A DNA stretch of 37,481 nucleotides from Candidatus Zapsychrus exili (GCA_030765585.1 JAVCCJ010000075.1:1-37481), one strand, 5' to 3'. Numbered from the stretch's first letter, positions 25,919 to 37,322 are shown. The notes: generated by a model not told the origin, from the letters alone. Made by a program: numbers and translations.

Positions 25919-28900
25919 ATGCCACGACGCAATGACATAAAAAAGATATTAATAATTGGATCAGGTCCAATAGTGATTGGCCAGGCTTGTGAATTTGATT
26001 ACTCTGGAACACAGGCTTGTAAAGCATTGAAAGAAGAGGGATACGAAGTAGTGCTCGTTAACTCTAATCCTGCAACAATTATGACTGATCCTGAGTTCGC
26101 GGATGCTACTTATATAGAACCAATAACTCCTGAATTTGTAGAATATATTATTGAAAAAGAAAGACCATGTGCTGTGCTTCTAACATTAGGTGGACAAACA
26201 GGGCTTAATGTTGCTATGCAGCTTTGTGAGAAAGGTGTTTTTGAGAAATATAATGTAGAGATGCTGGGTGCAAATTATGATGTTATTAAGAAAGCTGAAG
26301 ACAGAGAATGCTTTAAAGAGGCAATGCAAAAGATTGGTTTAGATTTACCAGAGAGTGCTTTTGCGCGGGATATGGAGCAAGCAAAGGTTGCTGCAGAACA
26401 GATAGGTTTCCCTCTAATTGTTCGCCCTAGCTATACATTGGGAGGTACTGGTGGCGGATTCGCACATAATATGGAAGAGTTTTTTGAGGTTGCTCGTCGG
26501 GGAATAGAAAGCAGTATGATAAATGAGATCTTAATTGAAGAGTCTATTGTCGGATGGAAAGAATATGAACTCGAGGTTATGAGAGATAATAAAGACAATG
26601 TTGTTATAGTTTGTTCTATTGAGAATCTTGATCCAATGGGAATTCACACCGGAGACAGTATTACAGTTGCACCTGCACAAACTTTAACTGATAAATGTTA
26701 TCAAAATATGCGAGATGCATCCCTTGCTATTATTCGTGAGATAGGAGTTGAAACAGGCGGATCAAATATTCAATTTGCAGTTAATCCCGCAAATGGACGA
26801 ATGATAGTTATTGAAATGAATCCACGAGTTTCTCGTAGCTCTGCTTTAGCATCTAAGGCAACAGGATTTCCAATTGCAAAATTCGCTGCAAAACTTGCTG
26901 TAGGGTATTCATTAGATGAGATTCAAAATGATATTACAAAAGAAACACCAGCATCATTTGAGCCAACGATAGATTATTGTGTTGTTAAGATACCGCGTTT
27001 TACATTTGAAAAGTTTCCAGAAGCAAAAGATATTTTAGGTGTTCAGATGAAATCCGTTGGAGAAACTATGGCAATCGGACGAACTTTTAAAGAGGCATTA
27101 CAAAAAGGATTGCGTGGTCTTGAAATAGGACATATTGGTTTTGATAATAAATTAGATTATAGAAAGATATCTGACGAGAAGATAAAATTAAGATTAGAAG
27201 AGCCAAATGCATCACGTATATTTTATGTTAAATATGCACTGCAAAAAGGATGGAGCATAGAGAAAATCTTTGATGCAACCAAGATAGATATTTGGTTTTT
27301 ATATCATATAGAGCAAATTTTAAAACTTGAGCATCAATTGATGGAAGAGTTTGAAAAGGACAAAGATATATCAATTGAGCTTTTAAGAAAAGCAAAAGAG
27401 TATGGTTTTAGCGATAGGCAATTAGCTCAAATAATGAGCAAGACTGAAGTTGAGGTAAGGCGCTTAAGAAAAGAAAAGGGTATTGTTGCTACTTTTAAAT
27501 TGGTAGATACATGCGCAGCCGAATTTGAAGCATATACGCCTTATTTTTATTCTACTTATGAAACAGAAGATGAAGCAGAAATACAAATTGCAAAGTTTGG
27601 CGAAGGTAAAAAAGGTTCTCGTCGCAAAGTTATGATTCTAGGTGGTGGACCAAATAGAATAGGCCAAGGTATTGAATTTGATTATTGTTGCTGTCATGCG
27701 TCTTTTGCATTAAAAGATATGGGTTTTGAAACCATTATGGTTAACTCAAACCCTGAGACAGTTTCAACAGATTATGATATTTCTGATAGGCTCTATTTCG
27801 AACCGCTTACTTTTGAAGATGTAATGAATATTGTTGATATTGAGAAACCTGACGGAGTAATTGTCCAATTTGGAGGACAAACATCACTTAATCTTGCACA
27901 TAGTTTACAAGAAGCAGGAGTTTCTATATTAGGGACAAGTGTCGCGTCTATTGATTTAGCTGAAAATAGAGATAAGTTTTCCAATGTAATTGAGAAGCTT
28001 GGACTTATGCAGCCACCTAATGGTTCCGCGCTTTCTACAGAAGATGCTATAAAGGTTGCAGAGCAAATAGGGTATCCAGTTCTAGTAAGACCGTCTTATG
28101 TTTTAGGTGGTCGCGCTATGAAAATTGTTTATGACAGAAAAGCAATCCTTTCTTTTATTGATGAGGCAAAAGAAGTATCAGGAGATCATCCGATACTTAT
28201 TGATAAATTTATTGAAGATGCAACGGAGGTTGACGTAGATTCTATAAGCGATGGAGAGAACGCGTTTGTTGCAGGTATTATGGAACATATTGAGAATGCT
28301 GGAATACATTCAGGGGATTCCGCGTGCGTTTTACCTCCTGCGACAATAGGGCAGGGAATGATAGATAAAATAAAAAAGGCTACAATAGAGATAGCAAACG
28401 AGCTTAATGTTATCGGTCTTATGAATATTCAGTTTGCGATTAAGGGAAGAAATTTATATATTTTAGAAGTCAACCCAAGAGCATCCCGTACGGTTCCGTT
28501 TGTAAGTAAGGCGACAGGCAAGCCCTTAGCTAAAATAGCATCGCAAATTATGGCTGGCAAAAAATTAGCAGATTTTAATTTATCTTATGATGATTTCGAG
28601 AAAATGCCGCATATATCAGTTAAAGAATCCGTTTTGCCTTTCTCAAAGTTTTCTGGAGTTGATATTGTTTTGGGCCCTGAGATGAAATCTACTGGTGAGG
28701 TTATGGGAATAGGCATGAGCTTTGGAGAGGCTTTTGCAAAGTCACAAATAAGCGCACATCAAAGCTTGCCTGAAGAAGGAAAAGTCTTCTTATCTGTTTG
28801 CGATGAAGACAAAAGAGTCTCTGTTTTAATTGCAAAGAAACTAAAAGACCTTGGATTTTCTGTTGTATCTACACCTGGAACAGCAAGAATTTTAAAATCT

Positions 28901-29206
28901 AATGATGTTGAAGTTGAGATTGTAAAGCGTTATAATCAAGGGGAAAATGACCCTACGAGCTTGATGTCTTTAATCAAAAAAGATGATATAGCATTAATTA
29001 TTAATACTCCTTCTGGAGAGAGTAGCCAGTATGATATGCGTTCTATTCGTGCTGCTGCGATTTTACATAATGTACCTTGCATTACAACTCTTCAAGGAGC
29101 ATGGGCAGCTATTAACGGAATAGAATCAAGAAAAACAAAAGAATATAAAGTGCGTTCCTTACAAGAATGTTACAAGATAAGCAGAGGTGAGTCATGTGCG
29201 GCATAA
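25919..29206 (+). CDS. carB: Carbamoyl-phosphate synthase large subunit
   Basis: 1095 aa; [48 protein letters not shown]-like C-terminal domain. Confidence 0.97.
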   Translation: MPRRNDIKKILIIGSGPIVIGQACEFDYSGTQACKALKEEGYEVVLVNSNPATIMTDPEFADATYIEPITPEFVEYIIEKERPCAVLLTLGGQTGLNVAMQLCEKGVFEKYNVEMLGANYDVIKKAEDRECFKEAMQKIGLDLPESAFARDMEQAKVAAEQIGFPLIVRPSYTLGGTGGGFAHNMEEFFEVARRGIESSMINEILIEESIVGWKEYELEVMRDNKDNVVIVCSIENLDPMGIHTGDSITVAPAQTLTDKCYQNMRDASLAIIREIGVETGGSNIQFAVNPANGRMIVIEMNPRVSRSSALASKATGFPIAKFAAKLAVGYSLDEIQNDITKETPASFEPTIDYCVVKIPRFTFEKFPEAKDILGVQMKSVGETMAIGRTFKEALQKGLRGLEIGHIGFDNKLDYRKISDEKIKLRLEEPNASRIFYVKYALQKGWSIEKIFDATKIDIWFLYHIEQILKLEHQLMEEFEKDKDISIELLRKAKEYGFSDRQLAQIMSKTEVEVRRLRKEKGIVATFKLVDTCAAEFEAYTPYFYSTYETEDEAEIQIAKFGEGKKGSRRKVMILGGGPNRIGQGIEFDYCCCHASFALKDMGFETIMVNSNPETVSTDYDISDRLYFEPLTFEDVMNIVDIEKPDGVIVQFGGQTSLNLAHSLQEAGVSILGTSVASIDLAENRDKFSNVIEKLGLMQPPNGSALSTEDAIKVAEQIGYPVLVRPSYVLGGRAMKIVYDRKAILSFIDEAKEVSGDHPILIDKFIEDATEVDVDSISDGENAFVAGIMEHIENAGIHSGDSACVLPPATIGQGMIDKIKKATIEIANELNVIGLMNIQFAIKGRNLYILEVNPRASRTVPFVSKATGKPLAKIASQIMAGKKLADFNLSYDDFEKMPHISVKESVLPFSKFSGVDIVLGPEMKSTGEVMGIGMSFGEAFAKSQISAHQSLPEEGKVFLSVCDEDKRVSVLIAKKLKDLGFSVVSTPGTARILKSNDVEVEIVKRYNQGENDPTSLMSLIKKDDIALIINTPSGESSQYDMRSIRAAAILHNVPCITTLQGAWAAINGIESRKTKEYKVRSLQECYKISRGESCAA

Positions 29207-30569
29207 TAGGTGTATCGCAAAATGAAAATGCAGCTAAGATTGTTTTTTAGGACTGTATTCTTTGCAACACAGAGGTGAAGAATCCGCAGGTATTGCATCT
29301 TACGATGGAAAGGAAATATATCTTGAGAAAGAAAAAGGCTTAGTTGCTGATGCATTTGATGAAAGAAAAGTTGAAAGCTTAAAAGGTAATGTTGCAATAG
29401 GACATTGCAGATATTCTACAACTGGTTCTAGTAATTATAAAAATATCCAACCATTTTTAGTAACTCATAGAGGAACTCCAATAGCTGTTGCTCATAATGG
29501 TAATTTAACAAATACAGAAGAGCTTTATAGAAAGCTTGAGAATGAAGGATCAATATTTCAGACATCAATGGATTCAGAAGTTATTATTCATTTGCTTGCA
29601 AGAACGAAAAATGGAGATTTGAAGAAGTGGTTTGTAAATGTGTTATCTCAGCTTGAAGGTGCATTTTCTTTGATATTTCTAGTCGGAGATACTATTATTG
29701 GAGCTCGTGATTCACACGGTTTTAGACCTTTATGTTTAGGTAAGCTAGATGGTAAATATGTTTTAGCGTCTGAAAGCTGTTCTCTTGATTTAATTAAGGC
29801 AGAGTTTGTTCGCGAAATTGAATCAGGAGAAATTGTTCTTATAAATGGTGATAAAATAGAATCTGTGTATCTTCCGGGAGCTAATGAAGCTAAAAAATGT
29901 CAGTGCATATTTGAAGAAATTTATTTTGCTCGTCCAGATAGTGATATATTTGGAGATAATGTTTACGAAGTAAGAAAAAGATTAGGCGCACAACTTGCAA
30001 AAGAGCATCCTGTTGATGCAGACTTTGTTATGTCTATACCTGATTCAGGTAATTATGCTGCAACAGGTTTTGCTCAAGAACTTGGCATGCCGCTTGAGGT
30101 TGGTATTATACGAAATCATTACATTGGAAGAACTTTTATACAACCGTCGCAGTTTTTAAGAGATTTTAGAGTAAGGGTTAAATTAAACCCGATACAAAGC
30201 GTACTTAAGGGAAAGAAAGTTATTGTAGTTGAAGACTCTATTGTTCGCGGTACGACTTCAAAAAGTCGTATTGAAGAGCTTCGGCGTGCAGGAGCAAAAG
30301 AAATTCATATGAGAATAAGTTGCCCTCCTATAATTTCACCTTGTTTTTATGGTATTGATTTTCCTAGCAAGAAAGAATTAATCGCTGCGAATAATTCAGT
30401 TGCTGAGATAGCAAAGTTTATTGAAGTGGATTCGTTAGAATATTTAAGTTTAGAAGGAATGATGTCAGTCTTTAAAGAACCTACAAAATTTTGTGATGCA
30501 TGTTTTTCAGGAAATTATCCAGTTAATGTTCCAGCGAATAAAAGTAAATATCTATTAGAAGGGAAGTAA
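29194..30569 (+). pseudogene. purF: Amidophosphoribosyltransferase with apparent frameshift at T6 (29243-29248)
   Basis: ATG at 29194 overlaps carB stop and reads [18 protein letters not shown]; continuation GLYSLQHRGEESAG... lies in the other frame. One extra T, or a -1 slip, restores MCGIIGV...VFLGLYSLQHRGEESAG. Confidence 0.85.
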
Positions 30570-30571
30570 GT

Positions 30572-32179
30572 ATGGCAAAATTTATTTTTGTAACAGGAGG
30601 AGTTGTTTCTAGTTTAGGAAAAGGTATTGCTGCAGCATCAATTGGAAAGCTTTTAGAGGCTCGTGGAATTCGTATAGCTATGATTAAATGTGATCCGTAT
30701 CTTAATGTTGATCCTGGGACAATGAGTCCTTTTCAGCATGGAGAGGTTTATGTTACAGATGATGGAGCAGAGACGGATTTAGATTTAGGGCATTATGAAA
30801 GATTTACAAATTCTCCAATTAACCAAGATAGTAATATTACAACAGGCAAGATTTATTATTCCGTTATTACCAAAGAAAGACGCGGAGATTATTTGGGCAA
30901 GACAGTTCAAATCATTCCTCACATTACAGATGAGATTAAGAAAAATATAAAGAAAGTTCCTAGGTCAAGCGATGTTGATGTGGTTATTATTGAGGTTGGA
31001 GGGACGATAGGAGATATCGAAAGCTTGCCTTTTTTGGAGGCCATTAGACAGCTTCGTTGGGAATTAGGTGAACATTACGCATTAAATGTTCATGTTACTT
31101 TGTTGCCTTATATAAAGTCCGCAGGAGAGCAAAAAACTAAACCAACTCAACATAGCGTAGGACGCCTCCGCGAAATTGGCATTACTCCAGATATTTTATT
31201 GTGTAGAACAGAGAGGCGTATGACTAAAGAGCAAAGAGATAAAATATCTTTGTTTTGTAATGTTGATAGAGAAGCTGTTATTGAAGCTGCAGATGTAAAA
31301 CATATTTATGAGGTGCCACTTGCTCTTAAGAAAGAGGGACTGGATAATCTTATTTTGAAGAAACTAAATATTAAGAAAGAAGACAAAGATCTAACAGCCT
31401 GGAGAGATTTAGTTGTAAATAGATTAAAGAGTCCGGAGAAAGAAGTAACTATTTGTGTGGTGGGAAAATATATTGCGCTTCAAGATGCTTATAAATCTAT
31501 TTATGAGGCTTTGGTGCATGGTGGCATTGCTAACAAAGCGAAAGTTAATATTATAAGAATAGATTCAGAGCAATTAGAAAAAGAAGATGTTAATAAAAAA
31601 TTAAAAGATGCAGATGGAATTCTTATACCAGGAGGGTTTGGAGATAGAGGGATAGAAGGCAAAATAAAAGCCGTTCGTTATGCGAGAGAAAATAGTATTC
31701 CTTATTTTGGTATTTGTTTAGGCATGCAAGTAGCAACCATTGAATTTGCTAGAAACGTTTGTAAATTAAAACAATGTAATTCAACAGAATTTGATAAAGA
31801 TGCAAAGAATCCAGTTATATCTTTGTTAGAGGAGCAAAAAAGTGTTAAGAATCTTGGGGCATCTATGCGATTGGGAGCGTATCCTTGCAAGATCTCTAAG
31901 AAGTCTTTAAGTTTTAAAGCTTATAAAAAAGAAAATATTTCTGAGAGACATCGTCATAGATATGAATTTAATAACAAATATAAGAAATCTTTTGAGAAAA
32001 ATGGTATGGTTTTTGCTGGTATAAATGCTACTCAGTCATTAGTTGAAATAATAGAGCTAAAGGGTAATCCTTGGTTTGTTGGTTGCCAGTTTCATCCAGA
32101 GTTTAAGTCTAAGCCAGATCGTGCGCATCCTTTATTTAAAAATTTTATTGCTGCAGCATTAACTAATTCTAAGAAATAG
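30572..32179 (+). CDS. pyrG: CTP synthase
   Basis: [29 protein letters not shown]; GATase GICLGMQ. Confidence 0.97.
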   Translation: MAKFIFVTGGVVSSLGKGIAAASIGKLLEARGIRIAMIKCDPYLNVDPGTMSPFQHGEVYVTDDGAETDLDLGHYERFTNSPINQDSNITTGKIYYSVITKERRGDYLGKTVQIIPHITDEIKKNIKKVPRSSDVDVVIIEVGGTIGDIESLPFLEAIRQLRWELGEHYALNVHVTLLPYIKSAGEQKTKPTQHSVGRLREIGITPDILLCRTERRMTKEQRDKISLFCNVDREAVIEAADVKHIYEVPLALKKEGLDNLILKKLNIKKEDKDLTAWRDLVVNRLKSPEKEVTICVVGKYIALQDAYKSIYEALVHGGIANKAKVNIIRIDSEQLEKEDVNKKLKDADGILIPGGFGDRGIEGKIKAVRYARENSIPYFGICLGMQVATIEFARNVCKLKQCNSTEFDKDAKNPVISLLEEQKSVKNLGASMRLGAYPCKISKKSLSFKAYKKENISERHRHRYEFNNKYKKSFEKNGMVFAGINATQSLVEIIELKGNPWFVGCQFHPEFKSKPDRAHPLFKNFIAAALTNSKK

Positions 32180-32193
32180 TAGAAACGTTTTGC

Positions 32194-32274
32194 GCGCGGG
32201 TGGCGAAATGGTAGACGCGCATGCTTGAGGGGCATGTGAGGAGACTCATGTGGGTTCAAGTCCCACCTCGCGCA
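32194..32274 (+). tRNA. tRNA-Leu (anticodon GAG), CCA not encoded
   Basis: Acceptor GCGCGGG/CTCGCGC; anticodon stem CATGC-TTGAGGG-GCATG; long variable arm; T arm GTGGGTTCAAGTCCCAC. Confidence 0.93.
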
Positions 32275-32318
32275 CTATATTTTGATGTTTATTTTAATAA
32301 TTTAGAAAGGCAGATATT

Positions 32319-33026
32319 ATGAATAAAAATATTCAAGTAAGTGTAAGCATATTGTGTGCAGATTTTGCTAATTTGAGCGATGAGATAAAGAAATGTGAAG
32401 ATGCTGGGGCAGATATGATTCATGTAGATGTGATGGATGGTCATTTTGTTCCTGTTATAACTGTTGGACAGCTTATAGTTGAGGCTGTTCGTCCTTTGAC
32501 AAAGTTGCCAATTGAATCTCATTTAATGGTTCAAGACCCAAGTTCTCATATTGACCATTTTCTTAATGCTGGAAGTGATATTATATCTGTACATGCTGAA
32601 TGTTATGGGGCTTTAAAAAAAGAGTGCAGCGGTTATTGGGAATTTCCTAAAGAAGTAGATTCTATTGATGCTGAGTTAATTAAGAAAGATATAGCAAAAA
32701 TTAAAAGTGCTGGGAAAAAGGCTCACATAGTTGTTAATCCTGGGACACCACTTTGTTTTGACTCGGTTTTGGATGATTTGGATGGAGTGTTGGTTATGTC
32801 AGTTAATCCAGGCTTTGCTAAGCAGAAATTTATGCCGGTTGCGCTTTCTAAGATAAAGGATTTGAGAGCTAAATTTGATGGCGACATAGCTGTTGATGGA
32901 GGAGTCAATGGTCAGACAGCACCAGAAGCTGTTAAGGCTGGCGCAAATATACTTGCAACAGCTAGTTATTTCTTTGGTTCTGATGATCCTAAGGTAGCAG
33001 TTGATTATTTAAAGAAATTGGGATAA
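32319..33026 (+). CDS. rpe: Ribulose-phosphate 3-epimerase
   Basis: VSVSILCADFANL, DMIHVDVMDGHFVPVITVG, MSVNPGFAKQKF, DGGVN. Confidence 0.93.
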   Translation: MNKNIQVSVSILCADFANLSDEIKKCEDAGADMIHVDVMDGHFVPVITVGQLIVEAVRPLTKLPIESHLMVQDPSSHIDHFLNAGSDIISVHAECYGALKKECSGYWEFPKEVDSIDAELIKKDIAKIKSAGKKAHIVVNPGTPLCFDSVLDDLDGVLVMSVNPGFAKQKFMPVALSKIKDLRAKFDGDIAVDGGVNGQTAPEAVKAGANILATASYFFGSDDPKVAVDYLKKLG

Positions 33027-33103
33027 AAGACGTTATGTTGCCCATATCTTTTTATTATGTTATATTTTATATATAGGTATTAATTAACTGTTTGGAGATA
33101 GAA

Positions 33104-33313
33104 ATGTTAAAGAAAATAAGTATTAAATGTAGAGAAAATAAAGCACAAGCGGCGGTTACATATTTGATTCTTTTGGCTGTGGTTCTTGCGATTACATTGG
33201 TAGGATTAAATACTTATGTAAATAGAACAAGGTCGGCATCAAATGTTTATTTTGATAAAACTGCAGAAGGCATTATGGGAAAGCCACATCCTGATGCAAC
33301 ACCATCTCAATAG
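33104..33313 (+). CDS. Small Flp/class-III-signal-type pilin-like protein
   Basis: KAQAAVTYLILLAVVLAITLVGLNTYVN hydrophobic segment after a basic N-terminus; start could be 33092 or 33104. Confidence 0.55.
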   Translation: MLKKISIKCRENKAQAAVTYLILLAVVLAITLVGLNTYVNRTRSASNVYFDKTAEGIMGKPHPDATPSQ

Positions 33314-33367
33314 AGCTAAAATCTAATCCATTAGGCCCTATAAATTAATTAATAAAATAATAATATT

Positions 33368-34297
33368 TTAATTTGTTCTTTTGTCTCGGACGAAATTGCT
33401 TCCTTCTGTGCCTTTTGCAAACTTCTTCAGTTCTGCAGCAATCTCTCCAACTTGGGCTACGTGAGTAATGTTTTGTCGGGCAGCACTTACAATACCTATT
33501 GATATAGACAACAAGCCAAATTTTTGTTCGTTGCCTTGGCGGTCTTTTGAAATGATAAATCCATTTTTGTTATCTTCCTCGCTATAAAAAGAAGGAGTTT
33601 TCTCATCGAAATCTTCAATTACTTTTTGGCATATTTCGTCTATTCTATCGTCGTTTGCAACAAATACAAAATCGTCACCACCAATATGTCCTACGAAGGT
33701 GTCTGATCCACATACTTGACGAGCACATTTTATAAGAGATCTGGCGGTTTCTTTTAATACCTCATCGCCTTTTTCAAAGCCGTATTTGTCATTATATGCT
33801 TTAAATTTATCAAGGTCAGCGTATCCAACAGCAAAAGGTGTTTTGTCTTCTAATTGCTTTATCATTTCTTCCATTATAGATGTGTTGCCTGGAAGATGTG
33901 TCAAAGGACTAGCATCAAGACTACGTACAGTTCTTCTTAGTATCATTTTAATTCTAGCTAATAGTTCGTCAGGGGAGAATGGTTTTACTATATAGTCATC
34001 TACCCCAGCTTCAATACCACCTATACGATCTTTTACTTCGCCTTTTCCTGTTAACATAATTACGGGTATATGCTGAAGAAGAACGTCTCTTTTAAGTGCT
34101 TTGCAAAATTCTCTCCCATTCATTATGGGCATCGTATAATCGCATATTATAAGATCTGGAAAATGTTGGTGTACAAGATTTAGGCCTTCTTGTCCATTAC
34201 CTGCTTGAAATACATCATAATGTTCCGATAGAGTTAGATCTAAAACATCTAAAATATCAGGGTCGTCGTCTACTGTTATAATTCTTTCTCTTTTCAC
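33368..34297 (-). CDS. Response regulator with REC and GGDEF domains
   Basis: VDDDPDIL...LIICDYTMPIMNG...VIMLTGKG REC; GHIGGDDFVFV GGDEF signature. Confidence 0.92.
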   Translation of the reverse strand: MKRERIITVDDDPDILDVLDLTLSEHYDVFQAGNGQEGLNLVHQHFPDLIICDYTMPIMNGREFCKALKRDVLLQHIPVIMLTGKGEVKDRIGGIEAGVDDYIVKPFSPDELLARIKMILRRTVRSLDASPLTHLPGNTSIMEEMIKQLEDKTPFAVGYADLDKFKAYNDKYGFEKGDEVLKETARSLIKCARQVCGSDTFVGHIGGDDFVFVANDDRIDEICQKVIEDFDEKTPSFYSEEDNKNGFIISKDRQGNEQKFGLLSISIGIVSAARQNITHVAQVGEIAAELKKFAKGTEGSNFVRDKRTN

Positions 34298-34316
34298 GTG
34301 TATATTCCTTTGATTC

Positions 34317-35789
34317 TTATTGTTTTATTGGTATTGTAAAATGGAAAGTAGTTCCTTTGCCGATTTCACTTGTAATCCAGATTTTACCATCATGAGCTTC
34401 TATAATTTTCTTGGCTAAAGGAAGCCCTAAGCCAGTACCTTTTACATTTTGATTTATGGTGTTTTCTACTCTATAAAACTCATCAAACAGTCTGGATATG
34501 TCGTCCTTACTAATTCCTATTCCAGTGTCAGATACTTCCACAGTAGCTGTATCATTGTCGTAATCAGCTTTCACTCCGATAATTCCATTTTGAGGAGTAA
34601 ATTTAGTAGCGTTCCCTATTAAATTAATAAATATACGTTCAACCTGATGTTTGTCTAATAGCATTTCAGGAATGTTTTCATTTATTTCAGCTTTCCAGTT
34701 TATATCTTTTTCTCTCATTTGAGGGTTAAGAAGGTCGCGGACGTTTTCTATAATATCAGGTAAGCTACATTTTTCTATACTCATTTCAACTCTTCCTGAT
34801 TCTATTCTTGATATATCAAGCAGATTGTTTATAAGCTGTACTAAATTATCAGAATGTATATTAATTTTTTCTAAACGTTGTTTAACTTGTTCTGGAACCT
34901 CACCTAACTTTCCAGCTATAAGTATAGATGCATATCCTTTTATTGATGTAAGGGGAGTACGAAGCTCATGAGACACAGCAGAGATAAACTCAGATTTTGC
35001 TTTGCTTATATATTTAACTTCTTCTAAGATAGATGCTAATTGTTTTGTACGCTCTTTGACTTTTGTATCTAGAATTTGACTTGCTCTGAAAGCCTCTTCA
35101 AATAGTCTTGCGTTCTCGAGAGATTGTCCTATTTGACTAGCTAAAATAGAAACCATTTCTTTATCTCCTTCTGTAACGGCAGAGGAAATTGTACCGTTGC
35201 CTACAAACATGATTCCAATCATTCCGTTCTTTGTCATGATAGGAGAGATTATAAAATGTTCAACATTGAAAATCTTTCCAATAGATAGTTTCATATCTTG
35301 AGGAGATGTTGCAGAGGATAGGGTGTCACCTTCATTTAAGAACTTAAGGACTTCAGCGCTTTTTTCCAATTCAGATATTATAGAGGCAATATTTTCGTCT
35401 TCTATTCCTAATTTAATGCGTGATATAAATTTTTTATTTTTGTCTTGGATAAGGATAATATTCTTCTCAAATCCTAAGCCTATTACAAGAGATTTGTCTA
35501 AACGATTAAAGATTTCATTTTCATCAAGAGTTGTGCTCATACTCCTAGATGTTTGTTGTAATGCATCTAATCCATTAAGACGTTTATCAAGCTCTTCTTG
35601 AGCTTTGTTGAGCTCCAGGTCAGTTTTTACAATTAATTTAGCTTGTTCGTCAAGACGATCAAAAGATTTTTTTAATTTCTTTAAATCTTCTTCGGACTTG
35701 TTAAGGCTTTTTGTTTGGAAGACAGCGAAAGCCGACAGTCCAGCTAAACTTGTAAAGATTATTATGTTTAATATTAGGTTAGAAGACAT
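34317..35789 (-). CDS. Membrane-anchored GAF-domain sensor histidine kinase
   Basis: N-terminal TM; GAF-like region; SAVSHELRTPLTSIKGYASIL HisKA; NLIGNATKF, DTGIGI, GTGLGLPLAKKI HATPase. Confidence 0.93.
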   Translation of the reverse strand: MSSNLILNIIIFTSLAGLSAFAVFQTKSLNKSEEDLKKLKKSFDRLDEQAKLIVKTDLELNKAQEELDKRLNGLDALQQTSRSMSTTLDENEIFNRLDKSLVIGLGFEKNIILIQDKNKKFISRIKLGIEDENIASIISELEKSAEVLKFLNEGDTLSSATSPQDMKLSIGKIFNVEHFIISPIMTKNGMIGIMFVGNGTISSAVTEGDKEMVSILASQIGQSLENARLFEEAFRASQILDTKVKERTKQLASILEEVKYISKAKSEFISAVSHELRTPLTSIKGYASILIAGKLGEVPEQVKQRLEKINIHSDNLVQLINNLLDISRIESGRVEMSIEKCSLPDIIENVRDLLNPQMREKDINWKAEINENIPEMLLDKHQVERIFINLIGNATKFTPQNGIIGVKADYDNDTATVEVSDTGIGISKDDISRLFDEFYRVENTINQNVKGTGLGLPLAKKIIEAHDGKIWITSEIGKGTTFHFTIPIKQ

Positions 35790-35798
35790 ATTTATTTT

Positions 35799-36989
35799 TT
35801 AACTTATAGCTACTATAGCTATACTTTCGTTTTGTAATAATGGCTTTTTAAACTTTTCATCAGTTTGAAAAGGGAAGATTTCCCCGTTTGAGTACATCCC
35901 TATAATATTAACTTTTTCTCCGAATATTTTTCTTATACCTTGTATTTCAGATGATGCCATTCGCCCAAGCAATTTTAGCCTAGCCATTGACTCAATAATT
36001 ATAACTAATTTAGCTTCTTTTCCTAGAAGATTTTTCTTTGCTTCTTTTGCTGCTTCTATTGCGGCTTTTTTACAAGAGTCTTTATTCCCTATCATAACAT
36101 GCACCTCAGAGCCTACAGGCACATCACCTTGGCAAATAATACTTCCATCATGTAAAATATTGATGGGGTTTCTTAATAAGTATTCATTATTTCTTCCAAT
36201 GAATATTCCTAAAGGATAAAGAATGGTTATTTTGCTTAGATGTTCTATCCCTAAGTTCTTAGCTTCTTTTCCGAAATACTCTTCATATAAAAGAGAAGCT
36301 TTCTTGTTGTCTATTTTTTTTATTATGTTTCCATTAGATTCAGTTACTATACGAGGCTTACCTAATGGGCGCCAGCCATGCCTGCCTGCTATACCAGCGC
36401 TTACTTGTCCTCCTAAAATTAGCCCTGTTGCTGAATGCTGGGTGACCTTTTCATCGTATATTTGAAATGTATTTTTAAATTGAAAATTATCAGAACTGCA
36501 TGCTCCTATAATAGGAAAGATGTTTCCCATAACTTCTTGTAAGCCTTTCAATAATAATGAGCTATTTCCTATTTGCCCATCTATAAAAAATAAAGAAACT
36601 TGTCTTCCGTGTTGTCCAAAATTTTCAAGAGTGCTTTTAGCGAGAGCTATACCAGCTTCTCTAACATTTTCCGAAGTTATATTAAATGTTGATCCTATTC
36701 CACATTTAACTTGGTCTGAGCACATAGTAAGAACAGCAATGCCTCTTGTTTCAATAGAATCTGATAAGATTATGCCTGCAGAAGAGCATCCTAAGATGTT
36801 TGTTTTGCTTTTGAATGCTTGCTTAATAATCGGAATAGTTTTCTGTGGAGGATAATGTATTGTGCTAAAAACTAAGCATAAGTCTACGCGTTGTTTACCT
36901 AACTTTGTTATTGATTCCGAAACAGCTTTTGCCGCTGCTAATTCTATATTTATATCTTGGCTGAATCCTATGCCGATGTTTATAGACAC
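35799..36989 (-). CDS. FIST domain sensory protein
   Basis: FIST_N-like FSQDINIELAAAKAVSESI...NILGCSSAGII; FIST_C-like GRMASSEIQGIRKIFGEKVNIIGMYSNGEIFP. Confidence 0.85.
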   Translation of the reverse strand: MSINIGIGFSQDINIELAAAKAVSESITKLGKQRVDLCLVFSTIHYPPQKTIPIIKQAFKSKTNILGCSSAGIILSDSIETRGIAVLTMCSDQVKCGIGSTFNITSENVREAGIALAKSTLENFGQHGRQVSLFFIDGQIGNSSLLLKGLQEVMGNIFPIIGACSSDNFQFKNTFQIYDEKVTQHSATGLILGGQVSAGIAGRHGWRPLGKPRIVTESNGNIIKKIDNKKASLLYEEYFGKEAKNLGIEHLSKITILYPLGIFIGRNNEYLLRNPINILHDGSIICQGDVPVGSEVHVMIGNKDSCKKAAIEAAKEAKKNLLGKEAKLVIIIESMARLKLLGRMASSEIQGIRKIFGEKVNIIGMYSNGEIFPFQTDEKFKKPLLQNESIAIVAIS

Positions 36990-37090
36990 GTTATTTTCTT
37001 TCTTTAATAATAAATAATATTAAAATTAATAATTTCTATTAATATTTTATTAAATTATATAAGCTTAATCTGTGTTATTTCTTTTTTTTA

Positions 37091-37140
37091 AAGAATCTTA
37101 GTTTCTTTAGAAAGTTTTAATGCCGCGAAACTTTCTTGAG
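37091..37140. repeat. Direct repeat copy 1 (AAGAATCTTAG...GAAAGTTTTAATGCCGCGAAACTTT)
   Basis: Alignable by eye with 37261-37310. Confidence 0.5.
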
Positions 37141-37260
37141 TTTATTTTATATACGGTAGTAGGCTGTGTCAATGGACAATGTTTATTGTTGACCGCACAG
37201 CAAAATATGTTATTATTTCTTATGCTTGCAATATTATAGAGATGCAATATAACTTGCATA

Positions 37261-37310
37261 AGGAATCTTCACTTATCTGCAAAGAAGTTTTAATGCAGTG
37301 AAGCTTTGTT
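37261..37310. repeat. Direct repeat copy 2 (AGGAATCTTC...AAGAAGTTTTAATGCAGTGAAGCTTT)
   Basis: Shares a 12-nt identical core AAGTTTTAATGC and flanking similarity with copy 1. Confidence 0.5.
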
Positions 37311-37322
37311 AAACAAAATAAA

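Noticed and set aside
29262-30569. purF starting at 29262 as a genuine N-terminally shortened enzyme
   Set aside because: The missing residues, including the catalytic Cys, are present immediately upstream in another frame, so a frameshift is the simpler explanation.
37276-37302. CTGC-AAAGAA-GTTT as another ANTAR hexaloop near tRNA-Glu
   Set aside because: Only about 2 bp can pair around the AAAGAA loop (C-G, G-U), and no terminator follows; the competing CTGCA/TGCAG pairing is better.
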